In this document: positions 7,664 through 15,732 of the stretch, piece after piece
How the letters are laid out: every line of letters begins with the position of its first letter
Numbering within the stretch: position 1 is the first letter of the stretch
Assembly: GCA_002731375.1 (NCBI GenBank)
Contig: PCBT01000038.1
Location: forward strand, 1 to 36,891
DNA from: Rhodospirillaceae bacterium
Lineage (GTDB): Bacteria; Pseudomonadota; Alphaproteobacteria; GCA-2731375
Length of the DNA: 36,891 bases
Direction of reading: 5' to 3'
Position numbers and translations under genes: made by a program
Notes under the pieces: model-generated
What the model saw: the letters and a program-made list of their open reading frames with translations, nothing else
The model's database searches: none
Told to the model about the DNA's origin: nothing

Positions 7664-8770
7664 ATGAATTTTGAATTCGACGATGATCAACGCATGTTAC
7701 GAGATCAGGCACGGCGGTTTTTACTGGATAAATCCCCTCCCGAAATCGTCCGTCAAACCCTGGAAGGCGATCAGCCCTTTGACCGGGATCTGTGGAAGCA
7801 ATTCGGCGATATGGGCTGGATTGGCGCCGCCATCCCCGAGGAATACGGCGGCAGCGGCATGGGCCACCTGGAACTCTGCGTCCTGGCCGAAGAACTTGGC
7901 CGCTCCCTGGCACCGACGCCATTCGCCTCCTCCGTCTATCTCGGTGCCGAGGCATTGCTGACGGCGGGCACGGAGGAGCAGAAACAAGGCTATCTGCCGG
8001 ATCTGGCCACGGGTCAAGCGATCTGGTGCCTAGCCATATCGGAAGGTCCGCAACCGGCCACGGAAAAGAACACCACTGTGACGGTAACGAATGGCAAGCT
8101 GTCGGGGGCGAAAATTCCCGTCGCCGACGGTGATATCGCCGACCGGGCCATTGTGGTGGCCCGCGATGGCAGCACTGCCGGCTTGTATATCGTCGATCTG
8201 AATGGCGACGGCGTCAGCCGCGAAATGGTCCAGACCATGGACCCGACGCGCAGCCAGGCCAAATTGACCTTCGCGGACGCGGCAGCAGAGAAGCTTGGCG
8301 ACGAAGGCTGGCCCCTGTTGGAGCGGATCCAAGACCGGGCCGCCGTGCTGATCGCCTTCGAACAGGTCGGCGGCGCCCAGGCTTGTTTGGAAATGGCCAA
8401 GGAATATGCCATGGGCCGCTTTGCCTTTGGCCGGCCCATCGCCGGTTATCAGGCCATCAAGCACCGGTTGGCGGATATGTATATTCAGATCGAACTGGCC
8501 CGCTCGAACAGCTATTACGGCGCCTGGGCGCTCTCGACGGATGCCGCCGAACTGTCGGTGGCGGCGGCGACGGCGCGGGTCTCTGGTAACGAGGCCTATC
8601 ATTTTGCGGCCAAGGAGAACATCCAGATCCATGGCGGCATGGGCTTCACCTGGGAATTTAATTGCCATCTCTACTATCGCCGCTCGCGGCAACTGACCAT
8701 GGTTCTAGGCACGCAGAGGCGCTGGAAAGACCGCCTGATCAGAGCCCTGGAACGACGGAATGTAGCGTAA
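7664..8770 (+). CDS. Acyl-CoA dehydrogenase, subunit-like (FadE family)
   Basis: This 368-residue flavoprotein has the acyl-CoA dehydrogenase fold: an N-terminal helical domain (MGWIGAAIPEEYGGSGMG near 55), a middle beta domain (CLAISEGPQPA) and a C-terminal helical domain ending in HGGMGFTWEFNCHLYYRR. It desaturates acyl-CoA thioesters at alpha-beta with FAD. The Glu in the GFTWE segment sits where some FadE proteins place their base. The next gene, 12 bases downstream, is a second acyl-CoA dehydrogenase. Such adjacent, non-identical pairs often form alpha2beta2 enzymes on bulky substrates (steroid side-chain FadE pairs). Whether both subunits are catalytic cannot be decided here. Confidence 0.9.
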   Translation: MNFEFDDDQRMLRDQARRFLLDKSPPEIVRQTLEGDQPFDRDLWKQFGDMGWIGAAIPEEYGGSGMGHLELCVLAEELGRSLAPTPFASSVYLGAEALLTAGTEEQKQGYLPDLATGQAIWCLAISEGPQPATEKNTTVTVTNGKLSGAKIPVADGDIADRAIVVARDGSTAGLYIVDLNGDGVSREMVQTMDPTRSQAKLTFADAAAEKLGDEGWPLLERIQDRAAVLIAFEQVGGAQACLEMAKEYAMGRFAFGRPIAGYQAIKHRLADMYIQIELARSNSYYGAWALSTDAAELSVAAATARVSGNEAYHFAAKENIQIHGGMGFTWEFNCHLYYRRSRQLTMVLGTQRRWKDRLIRALERRNVA

Positions 8771-8782
8771 GGAATAGACATC

Positions 8783-10015
8783 ATGGATTTCAACGACACC
8801 CCCGAAGAAGCTGCATTCCGCGCCAAGGCGCGCGCGTTCTTAACCGAGAATGCCGAGCCCAAGAGCGACGGCAACCTCAACATGGCCGGCGGCGCCAACA
8901 AGGACGCGATCCTGACCGCGGCCCGGGCCTGGCAGGCCAAGAAAGCGGCGACCGGTTTTGCCGGCATCACCATGCCGAAGGAATATGGCGGGCAGGGCCT
9001 ATCACCCATCATGCAAGTGATTTACAACCTCGAGGAAGGCAATTTCATTGCCCCGCGGGGGGTATACGAAATCGGCTTGGGCATGTGCATTCCGACCATG
9101 CTGGCCTATGCCACGGAAGAGCAGAAACAGCGCTATGCCGCCCCAGCGCTTCGCGGCGAGGAAATCTGGTGCCAGCTATTCTCGGAGCCTGCCGGCGGCT
9201 CCGATCTGGCCGGCCTGCGCACGCGGGCGGAAAAAGACGGCGACGACTGGATCATCAACGGACAGAAAATCTGGACCTCGGGCGCGCAGTTCTCCGACTA
9301 CGCCATCCTGGTCACCCGCAGTGATTTCGACGTGCCCAAGCACAAAGGCCTGACTTTCTTTTTCCTGGACATGAAATCACCCGGTGTCGAGGTCCGTCCC
9401 ATCAAACAGATGTCCGGTGCCTCCAATTTCAACGAGGTCTATTTCACCGACGTGCATATCCCCGACAGCCAGCGCCTGGGCGCCGTGGGCAACGGCTGGA
9501 AAGTATCACTGACCACGTTGATGAATGAGCGGTTTGCAGTGGGCATCGCGCCGCCGCCTGATTTCGATGAGATTTTCAATTTGGTCCGCGAAACCGAACT
9601 GGAAGACGGCCCCGCCTTGGACAATGCCATGGTCCGCGACCGGTTAGCGGATTGGTATGTGCGCCAGCAGGGACTGAAGAACTCCCATTTTCGCACAATG
9701 ACCGCGATGTCGCGGGGCGAGACGCCGGGACCGGAAAGCTCCATCAACAAAGTGGTATCGGCCACCAAGTATCAGGACATTTCCTTCTTTGGTATGGAGA
9801 TGCAGGAAATGGCCGGCATCATGACCGATCCCGAGGAAGTCGCCATGGACAGTCTGTTCCAGACAGGCGCCATGTCATCGCCCGGTTACCGCATCGCGGG
9901 CGGTACCGACGAGATTTTGCGTAACATCATCGCCGAACGGGTCCTGGGCCTGCCCCAGGATGTGCGCCTGGACAAGGAAGGCGCCTTCCGGGACCTGCCC
10001 ACCGGGCGGGATTAG
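8783..10015 (+). CDS. Acyl-CoA dehydrogenase, second of a pair
   Basis: This 410-residue acyl-CoA dehydrogenase has FAGITMPKEYGGQGLSP in the N-terminal domain and QLFSEPAGGSDLAGLRTRA, the flavin/substrate-binding segment of the middle domain. DWIINGQKIWTSGAQFSDY follows, then YRIAGGTDEILRNIIAERVLGLP at the C-terminus. It is better conserved at these positions than its upstream neighbour. AAGGA 9 bases before the ATG supports the start. It probably forms a heteromeric dehydrogenase with the preceding product and shares an operon with the CoA-transferase 31 bases downstream. Electrons would pass to ETF; no etf genes are in the window. Confidence 0.92.
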   Translation: MDFNDTPEEAAFRAKARAFLTENAEPKSDGNLNMAGGANKDAILTAARAWQAKKAATGFAGITMPKEYGGQGLSPIMQVIYNLEEGNFIAPRGVYEIGLGMCIPTMLAYATEEQKQRYAAPALRGEEIWCQLFSEPAGGSDLAGLRTRAEKDGDDWIINGQKIWTSGAQFSDYAILVTRSDFDVPKHKGLTFFFLDMKSPGVEVRPIKQMSGASNFNEVYFTDVHIPDSQRLGAVGNGWKVSLTTLMNERFAVGIAPPPDFDEIFNLVRETELEDGPALDNAMVRDRLADWYVRQQGLKNSHFRTMTAMSRGETPGPESSINKVVSATKYQDISFFGMEMQEMAGIMTDPEEVAMDSLFQTGAMSSPGYRIAGGTDEILRNIIAERVLGLPQDVRLDKEGAFRDLPTGRD

Positions 10016-10046
10016 ACACCATTATACTGCCCCTGGAAGAGAGAGT

Positions 10047-11171
10047 ATGAACCAACCAATTCCCGTCCAGCCACTTCCCTTGGCAGGTATTCGGGTGATC
10101 GAATTGGGCAGTAATGTCTCTGGGCCCTATGGCACCTGGATTCTGGCCGCTTTGGGCGCCGAGGTGATCAAGGTGGAACGGCCGGATGGCGGCGATGATG
10201 CCCGGCACTGGGGCCCGCCGTTCTGGCGCGAGGCGGCGACGGTGTTTCAGGCCATCAACCGGGACAAATCCTCGATCACCGTGGATTACAAGGACGCGGA
10301 GTCCCTGGCCGCATTGCGCCGGCGGGTCAATGAAGACGCGGATGTGGTGCTGCAAAACCTGCGCCCCGGCGTGGCGGACAAGCTCGGCCTCGGCGCCGAG
10401 GATATGTGCCGGGATAATCCAGCGCTGATCTACTGCAACCTCTGGGCCTTTGGCGCCAAGGGACCATTGTCGGACCGGCCTGGTTTTGATGCCCTGATGC
10501 AGGCTTTTGGCGGCATCATGGCGGTGACGGGGGAAGAAGGCCAAGCGCCGGTCCGGGCGGGCGTTTCGATCATCGACATGGGTACGGGCATGTGGTGCGC
10601 GATCGGCATCTTGGCCGCCTTGAACCGGCGCAATCTTACCGGCAAGGGCGGCGTCATAGATACCTCGTTGTATGAAACGGCGCTGGGTTGGAGCGCCTAT
10701 TACACCGTGGATGTGCAGGTCACCGGGGTATCGCCGAAACGCTGCGGCTCAGGCGTGCGCGGCATCGCGCCCTATCAGGCCTATAATTGCGCCGATGGCT
10801 ATCTCATCGTCGCTGCCTCCAACGACCGGCTGTTTGCCAATCTGGCGCGGGAATTGCAGCATGACGAATGGCTGGACGATCCGCGCTTTGCCGACAATCC
10901 TTCGCGCTCCGACAACCGGGAAGCATTGAACGCCATGCTGATGCCGATTTTCAAGGCCGAGACGCGGAGCCATTGGCAGCAGCGCCTGGACCATGTCGGC
11001 GTGCCCAACGCGCCGATCCAGGATGCCGGGGAGGTTATCGCCCATCCGCAAACCAAAGCCCTGGGAATCATGCAGGATACGGGCCAGGGCATGGCCTTGA
11101 CCGGCCTGCCGATTTCATTCGATGGCGAACGCCCGCCGCTGCGCAACATCGCACCGGATTTGGAGAAATAG
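10047..11171 (+). CDS. CaiB/BaiF family (class III) CoA-transferase
   Basis: This 374-residue protein has the family hallmarks: LAGIRVIELGSNVSGPYGTWILAALGAEVIKVE split over the N-terminus, NRDKSSITVD near 71-80, and the catalytic aspartate D148 in DRPGFDAL, which forms the acyl-anhydride/CoA intermediate. Class III enzymes move CoA between acyl-CoA and a free acid. The start at 10047 follows GGAAGAGAG; an upstream in-frame ATG at 9960 lies inside the previous gene and is unlikely. It is the third gene of the dehydrogenase operon and may activate that pathway's acid substrate. A broken homologue lies at 20.8 kb. Confidence 0.92.
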   Translation: MNQPIPVQPLPLAGIRVIELGSNVSGPYGTWILAALGAEVIKVERPDGGDDARHWGPPFWREAATVFQAINRDKSSITVDYKDAESLAALRRRVNEDADVVLQNLRPGVADKLGLGAEDMCRDNPALIYCNLWAFGAKGPLSDRPGFDALMQAFGGIMAVTGEEGQAPVRAGVSIIDMGTGMWCAIGILAALNRRNLTGKGGVIDTSLYETALGWSAYYTVDVQVTGVSPKRCGSGVRGIAPYQAYNCADGYLIVAASNDRLFANLARELQHDEWLDDPRFADNPSRSDNREALNAMLMPIFKAETRSHWQQRLDHVGVPNAPIQDAGEVIAHPQTKALGIMQDTGQGMALTGLPISFDGERPPLRNIAPDLEK

Positions 11172-11191
11172 CCTAACTCGGTTTCGGCCGC

Positions 11192-11635
11192 CTACGATAC
11201 TCCGCGTCCTTGCCCAGCATTGGGACGGGTGGCGATCCAAATGGCGACGAGCGCCAGGGTGGCGCCGACCAGGGCGGTGATCAGCCAGTCATCGCGACAG
11301 GTGATTGCAACATAAATAAATGAGCCCAACATCATGACGATGGCCAACAGCTTGGCCCCTGTCGGGATAGCCCGGTAATAATGCCAATCACGTATAGTCC
11401 GGCCAAAGCGAGGATGGTGGAACAGCCACAGGTGCAGCCGCTCCGACGAACGGGAAAAAGCCCAGGCCGCGATTAACAGAAACACCGTGCCCGGCAACAG
11501 GGGCAGAATAAGTCCGGCAATGCCCACCGCCGTGCAGACGAAACCCAACAGGAGCATCAAATGGCGCGCCGAGCGTCCTAACACGGGCAGCACTGCCCGT
11601 TGTCGTACGGTTGGAATGGGATGATCCATTGTCAT
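11192..11635 (-). CDS. YbaN family (DUF454) inner-membrane protein
   Basis: This 147-residue protein has about four hydrophobic helices (LMLLLGFVCTAVGIAGLILPLLPGT near the N-terminus, then FLLIAAWAFSRSSERLH, and two near the C-terminus). The G-x-LLP-x-LPGT-x-F-LL-x2-W-F-x-RSS pattern and HPRFG are diagnostic of the YbaN/DUF454 family, whose function is not established. It is convergent with the CoA-transferase operon. The ATG codes for MTMDHPIP, and a second ATG two codons later is possible. Confidence 0.85.
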   Translation of the reverse strand: MTMDHPIPTVRQRAVLPVLGRSARHLMLLLGFVCTAVGIAGLILPLLPGTVFLLIAAWAFSRSSERLHLWLFHHPRFGRTIRDWHYYRAIPTGAKLLAIVMMLGSFIYVAITCRDDWLITALVGATLALVAIWIATRPNAGQGRGVS

Positions 11636-11679
11636 GATCCCTATAATTCGGCAATCGGATGAATAATCCGTCGACCGCC

Positions 11680-12183
11680 CTACGCTTCGCCGATGCCATC
11701 CAAGGGCACGCCGAATTCAACTTTCGAGCGCCGGAGCACCGGCGCGGTCTTAACGGAGGCTACATTGGGCGCCGCGATCAGTTCCGTGGTCAGAAAGCTT
11801 TGCCAGGCATCCCAGTCCTGCGCCACGACTTTCAGGATGAAATCAGCCTCGCCTGTCAGCATGTGGCATTCCCGGATCATGGGCAGTTTCGCCATGCGCG
11901 CCTCGAAGGCGGAGAGATCATCCTCGTGCTGGCTGTCCAGGCCGATCCAGACGAACACTGCCAGGCCATAGCCCAGTTCCTCGCCATTCAGGTCCGCGTG
12001 GTAGCCACGGATCAGGCCGGCCTGTTCCAGGGCCCTGACCCGGCGAAGGCAGGGTGGCGCCGAGATGCCGACGCGGCGCGCCAGTTCCACATTGGTGATG
12101 CGGCCATCATCGCGCAGTTGCTCCAATATGTGGCGGTCGATTGCGTCCAGCTTTACCTTTGACACAGGCGGAATATCCTCCAT
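11680..12183 (-). CDS. Lrp/AsnC family transcriptional regulator
   Basis: This 167-residue protein has an N-terminal helix-turn-helix (about residues 31-52, NVELARRVGISAPPCLRRVR) and a C-terminal RAM ligand-binding domain (GYGLAVFVWIGL to CHMLTGEADFILKVVAQD). The size and layout are typical of Lrp/AsnC. I placed the start at the ATG 12181-12183 (MEDIPP); a longer open frame to 12285 runs into the region upstream of the next gene. It is divergent from the ELM1-like gene, and an 8-base inverted repeat lies directly before its start, probably an autoregulatory site. The effector is unknown. Confidence 0.9.
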   Translation of the reverse strand: MEDIPPVSKVKLDAIDRHILEQLRDDGRITNVELARRVGISAPPCLRRVRALEQAGLIRGYHADLNGEELGYGLAVFVWIGLDSQHEDDLSAFEARMAKLPMIRECHMLTGEADFILKVVAQDWDAWQSFLTTELIAAPNVASVKTAPVLRRSKVEFGVPLDGIGEA

Positions 12184-12184
12184 C

Positions 12185-12213
12185 CGGACCACATGTGCTA
12201 TTAGGGTGGTCCG
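12185..12213. promoter_or_regulatory. Inverted repeat in the Lrp/ELM1 divergent region
   Basis: CGGACCAC (12185-12192) and GTGGTCCG (12206-12213) are perfect 8-base arms 13 bases apart, immediately upstream of the lrp-type ATG. The region beyond it is AT-rich (AATAATATT, ACAATATT), as is common at Lrp-family sites. This is a candidate operator or 5' leader hairpin. Confidence 0.45.
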
Positions 12214-12278
12214 CGCAATAATATTACCCACGCAACAATATTTCACAATACCGGTTCCAACCTGTCGCAAAGAAAGCC

Positions 12279-13268
12279 ATGGCAACGCACAATTCCAATG
12301 ATGCCCGAAACTGCTGGGTCGTAACCCCGGGCCATGCCGGCATGGAGAACCAAGCGGTTGCCTTGGCGGAGGCCGTGGGCCTGCCGTTCCAGATCAAACG
12401 GGTGCGACCACGGGTGCCTTGGACCTGGCTGCCGCCGGGCTGGTGGCCCCTGCCCTTGGCTGCTTTGGGTGATGATAGCGATGCCATTGCCGCCCCTTGG
12501 CCGGATCTGTTGATCTCCTGCGGCCGCCGCGCCGTGCCCTATGCGCTGTGGGTCAAGCGGCAAAGCGGCGGTGCCACAACAACCGTGCATGTGCAAAACC
12601 CGCAAACGCGCCTGTCCGCCTTTGACCTGGTGGCCCCGCCCCGCCATGACCATTTGCAGGGCCCCAATGTGGTGGAGAGCGAGGCCTCCCTGCACCGTAT
12701 CACAGCCCTTCGTCTGGCGGAGGCGGCGGCGGAGTTTGCGCCGCAACTGGAGCATCTGCCCCGCCCCCTGGTGGCGGTGCTGATTGGCGGCAGCAATTCC
12801 TGTTTTGAGCTGACGCCGGAAATCATCACGACCTTGGCCGGGCAGCTACGAAACATATGCCTTGAACACGGCGTTGGTCTAGCGGTGACCCCGTCCCGGC
12901 GCACCGGGCCGGAGAATATCAAGACCTTGCGCGCGGCACTGGCTGATCTGCCGGCGGTGGTCTGGAATTTCGAGGACGCCAACCCCTATTTTGGCTATCT
13001 GGGCCTGGCCGATTCCATCATAGTGACCTGTGATTCGGTCAATATGGTCACCGAGGCCTGCGCTACCGGCAAACCTGTGCACGTGGTTCACCTGAAAGGG
13101 GGAAACCGAAAATTTAACGAATTCCACGCCAGCATGCGGGACGCCGGCTATACCCGGCCATTTCTGGGCAAGCTGGAAGATTGGCGGTACCAGCCCGCCG
13201 ATGACGTTGCTAAGATCGCAAACAAGATTCATCAATTGCTCAGGCTAAAGAGTAATTCAGTTGCCTGA
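12279..13268 (+). CDS. ELM1/GtrOC1-type family protein
   Basis: This 329-residue protein belongs to the family named for mitochondrial fission ELM1 (DUF1022), found widely in alphaproteobacteria. Visible features are CWVVTPGHAGMENQAVALAEAVGLP, LLISCGRRAVPYALW, a Rossmann-like LVAVLIGGSNSCFELTP turn, LAVTPSRRTGPEN, and a C-terminal SIIVTCDSVNMVTEACATGKPVHV that resembles nucleotide-sugar-binding segments of GT-B glycosyltransferases. The bacterial role is not established; a cell-envelope glycosyltransferase is plausible. Only a weak AAAGAAAG ribosome site precedes the ATG. It is transcribed divergently from the Lrp-type gene. Confidence 0.82.
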   Translation: MATHNSNDARNCWVVTPGHAGMENQAVALAEAVGLPFQIKRVRPRVPWTWLPPGWWPLPLAALGDDSDAIAAPWPDLLISCGRRAVPYALWVKRQSGGATTTVHVQNPQTRLSAFDLVAPPRHDHLQGPNVVESEASLHRITALRLAEAAAEFAPQLEHLPRPLVAVLIGGSNSCFELTPEIITTLAGQLRNICLEHGVGLAVTPSRRTGPENIKTLRAALADLPAVVWNFEDANPYFGYLGLADSIIVTCDSVNMVTEACATGKPVHVVHLKGGNRKFNEFHASMRDAGYTRPFLGKLEDWRYQPADDVAKIANKIHQLLRLKSNSVA

Positions 13269-13368
13269 CTTGAAGCTGTCCGGTTGGCACTATACATAGC
13301 ATGAGAACCACGCCACCAACGGGACGGTTCAATTCGTAAATTCAGTGTCGAAGAGTGAGGAGTGCGGA

Positions 13369-14346
13369 ATGTCGCAAACCCATCATAGCCGCATCATGAT
13401 ATTAGGTTCCGGCCCAGCGGGCTGTACCGCTGCCATCTACGCTGCGCGCGCGGGTCTGAAGCCGATGATGGTGCATGGCCTGCAACCAGGCGGACAGATG
13501 ACCATCACCACGGAAGTGGAAAACTATCCAGGTTTTGCCGAGGTCATCCAGGGCCCCTGGCTGATGCAGCAGATGGAAGAGCAGGCAAAATCGGTCGGCA
13601 CCAATATCATTCACGATATCATTACCGATGTGGACCTGACGGCCCGGCCCCTACGTTGCACAGGCGATGGTGGCGATATCTATACCGCTGACACTCTGGT
13701 GATATCCACCGGCGCCCAAGCGCGCTGGCTGGGACTGGAGACGGAGCAGAAATTCCAGGGCTTCGGCGTTTCGGCCTGTGCCACCTGTGACGGTTTTTTC
13801 TACCGTGACCAGGAAGTTTGCGTGATCGGTGGTGGCAATACTGCGGTGGAAGAGGCGCTATATCTGACCAATTTCGCCTCCAAGGTCACGCTGATCCATC
13901 GCCGTGATAGTCTGCGAGCTGAAAAAATCCTGCAGGAACGCCTGCTGCACCACGAAAAGATCGAGGTGCTTTGGGATCATGTCCTGGAAGAAGTTCTGGG
14001 CGATGACATGCCCCCCGGCGTAACCGGCGCCCGGGTCCGCAACGTGAAGACCGACGCTGTCAGTGATCTGCCCGTCAACGGCGTCTTCGTCGCCATCGGC
14101 CATGTTCCCCAGACCGACCTGTTCAAGGGCAAGCTGGCCATGGATGACGAAGGTTATCTGCTGACCGCGCCCGACAGTACCGCCACCGAAGTACCCGGCG
14201 TATTCGCCGCCGGCGATGTGCAGGACAAGATTTATCGCCAGGCCGTCACCGCCGCTGGAACCGGCTGCATGGCGGCATTGGAGGTCGAACGGTTCTTGGG
14301 CGCCCAAGCGGATGGGGATGATGGAGCAGCCGAGGCGGCTGACTAG
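13369..14346 (+). CDS. trxB: Thioredoxin reductase
   Basis: This 325-residue FAD/NADPH enzyme reduces thioredoxin. It has the FAD-binding GSGPAG (13-18), GGQMTITTEVENYPGF, the redox-active CATC at 137-140 within ACATCDGFFY, an NADPH-binding GGGNTAVEEALYL, and the C-terminal GVFAAGDVQDKIYRQAVTAAGTGC FAD segment (read in two parts). I chose the ATG at 13369 because AGGAG lies about 7 bases upstream; an in-frame GTG at 13345 would add 8 residues. The next gene, a LysR regulator, starts 3 bases after the stop, an arrangement familiar from alphaproteobacteria. Confidence 0.96.
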   Translation: MSQTHHSRIMILGSGPAGCTAAIYAARAGLKPMMVHGLQPGGQMTITTEVENYPGFAEVIQGPWLMQQMEEQAKSVGTNIIHDIITDVDLTARPLRCTGDGGDIYTADTLVISTGAQARWLGLETEQKFQGFGVSACATCDGFFYRDQEVCVIGGGNTAVEEALYLTNFASKVTLIHRRDSLRAEKILQERLLHHEKIEVLWDHVLEEVLGDDMPPGVTGARVRNVKTDAVSDLPVNGVFVAIGHVPQTDLFKGKLAMDDEGYLLTAPDSTATEVPGVFAAGDVQDKIYRQAVTAAGTGCMAALEVERFLGAQADGDDGAAEAAD

Positions 14347-14349
14347 AGC

Positions 14350-15243
14350 ATGGATTGGGATAAGCTGAGGGTTTTTCATGCCGTTGCCTTGGCCGGTAGC
14401 TTCACCCATGCCGGTGAAGATCTGAACCTCAGTCAGTCAGCAGTCAGCCGGCAGATCTCGGCCCTGGAGGAAGAGCTTGGCGTGCAGCTGTTTCACCGCC
14501 ACGCCCGCGGCCTGGAATCCACCGAACATGGTGATCTGCTGTACCGTGCCGCGCACGATGTTTTCGACAAACTGGCTGCCGTCCGTGCCCGCCTGACGGA
14601 TAGTAAGAATATTCCAGCCGGCGATCTGCGCATTACCACAACCGTGGGCCTGGGCTCCACCTGGCTGACACCGCGGACCCATGATTTTTTGAAACTATAC
14701 CCCGATATCCGCCTCTCCATCATCTGTGATGACGGGGAACTGGACCTTGGCATGCGCGAGGCCGACGTGGCCATCCGCATAACCGAGCCACGGCAACCGG
14801 ATCTGATCAAGAAGCGGCTGTTCACGGTACAGTCGCACCTCTATGCCTCGCCGAAGTATCTGGCCCGCCACGGCACGCCCCACAGCATCGACGATCTGGA
14901 CGACTGCCCCTTGATCGCCTATGGCGACCATGCCCCAACCACCTTACGAAATATCAACTGGCCCTGTACGGTTGGCCTCAAGCCCCACGGACGGCCACGC
15001 AGCACGATTTTGCAAGTCAATAATATTTACGGCCTGCTTCTGGCGATTGAAAGTGGCGTGGGTATCGGCGCCCTCCCCGACTATATGATAACCCCCGATA
15101 GACCCCTGCAACGCATTCTACCGGAGGTAGATGGGCCCTCCACGGATGCTTTTTTCGTTTATCCTGAAGAAATGCGAAACACAAAGAGAATCAGTGTGTT
15201 TCGAGAATTTCTTGAAGAACAGGTCCGACAGTGGCAGTTCTGA
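14350..15243 (+). CDS. LysR family transcriptional regulator
   Basis: This 297-residue protein has the N-terminal winged HTH (VALAGSFTHAGEDLNLSQSAVSRQ then ISALEEELGVQLFHR, residues about 13-55) and a C-terminal periplasmic-binding-like effector domain (DLRITTTVGLGSTWL to IESGVGIGALPDYM). It starts 3 bases after trxB, so it is co-transcribed, and may link thiol redox status to its targets, though that is an inference. Unlike many LysR genes it is not divergent from a target. Confidence 0.93.
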   Translation: MDWDKLRVFHAVALAGSFTHAGEDLNLSQSAVSRQISALEEELGVQLFHRHARGLESTEHGDLLYRAAHDVFDKLAAVRARLTDSKNIPAGDLRITTTVGLGSTWLTPRTHDFLKLYPDIRLSIICDDGELDLGMREADVAIRITEPRQPDLIKKRLFTVQSHLYASPKYLARHGTPHSIDDLDDCPLIAYGDHAPTTLRNINWPCTVGLKPHGRPRSTILQVNNIYGLLLAIESGVGIGALPDYMITPDRPLQRILPEVDGPSTDAFFVYPEEMRNTKRISVFREFLEEQVRQWQF

Positions 15244-15319
15244 TGTCCGCTGAGCTATGCGTATGGCGCATGCCTAACATGCGGAACTTTCAATAGCAAA
15301 AATTTCCTCTAATCCTTAA

Positions 15320-15466
15320 ATTCAATACTAGAATGTTGCGATGCAGCATTCTAGGCGAATCCGCTCACATACCCCCCGTGGAGAGTTGGTTTGCCTAGCG
15401 TCTACCAAGACGTGAATCCTCCCTGTTAGACTAGCCCGGAAATCCTAGATTTCCGGGCTTTTTTTA
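15320..15466 (+). ncRNA. Candidate small RNA with CCTCCC loop and terminator
   Basis: In the gap after the LysR gene three structures occur in order: a 12-bp hairpin with a 3-base loop (15328-15354, CTAGAATG...CATTCTAG arms), a short CGTCT-ACCA-AGACG hairpin (15399-15412), and a strong intrinsic terminator (15433-15465). Between the last two lies an unpaired CCTCCC (15418-15423), complementary to a Shine-Dalgarno sequence. Several alphaproteobacterial trans-acting sRNAs have this plan. There is no clear open frame. I could not identify a convincing promoter, so this could equally be the 3' region of the trxB-lysR transcript. A further 6-bp hairpin lies at 15267-15283. Confidence 0.35.
15433..15465 (+). 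terminator. Rho-independent terminator
   Basis: Perfect 12-bp stem AGCCCGGAAATC/GATTTCCGGGCT with a 3-base loop (CTA), followed by six T. It ends either the trxB-lysR transcript or the candidate small RNA just upstream. Confidence 0.9.
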
Positions 15467-15637
15467 CCTTGTACAGTCCGCTGTCGCAGTAATTCGCGAT
15501 CCCAAACGACTGCCCTGTAAAAGCATCGGTCTCAATCATATGTCATCGGCGACATCTGCCGATTCGCTTCAATTCGCGCATCTCCCAAACTATTGGTCGG
15601 GAGTTTGCAAGCAGTTTCCGCGATACCAGCATCATTA

Positions 15638-15666
15638 TTGACACCGCCACATACGAGAAGTATCAA
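15638..15666 (+). promoter_or_regulatory. Sigma70-type promoter of the iclR gene
   Basis: TTGACA at 15638-15643 and TATCAA at 15661-15666 have the optimal 17-base spacing. Predicted transcription start is near 15673, giving a leader of about 60 bases to the ATG at 15733. The 15467-15637 stretch before it shows nothing recognisable. Confidence 0.65.
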
Positions 15667-15687
15667 TATTCGTACTGCATACGAATA
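15667..15687. promoter_or_regulatory. Palindromic operator at the iclR promoter
   Basis: TATTCGTA and TACGAATA are perfect 8-base arms separated by 5 bases, directly after the -10 element and covering the predicted transcription start. The placement fits repression by the IclR-type protein encoded immediately downstream. Confidence 0.55.
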
Positions 15688-15732
15688 TACGAAAAGCAAA
15701 ATTCCGCGCTTGACGCGGTATTGAAAGAAGGC

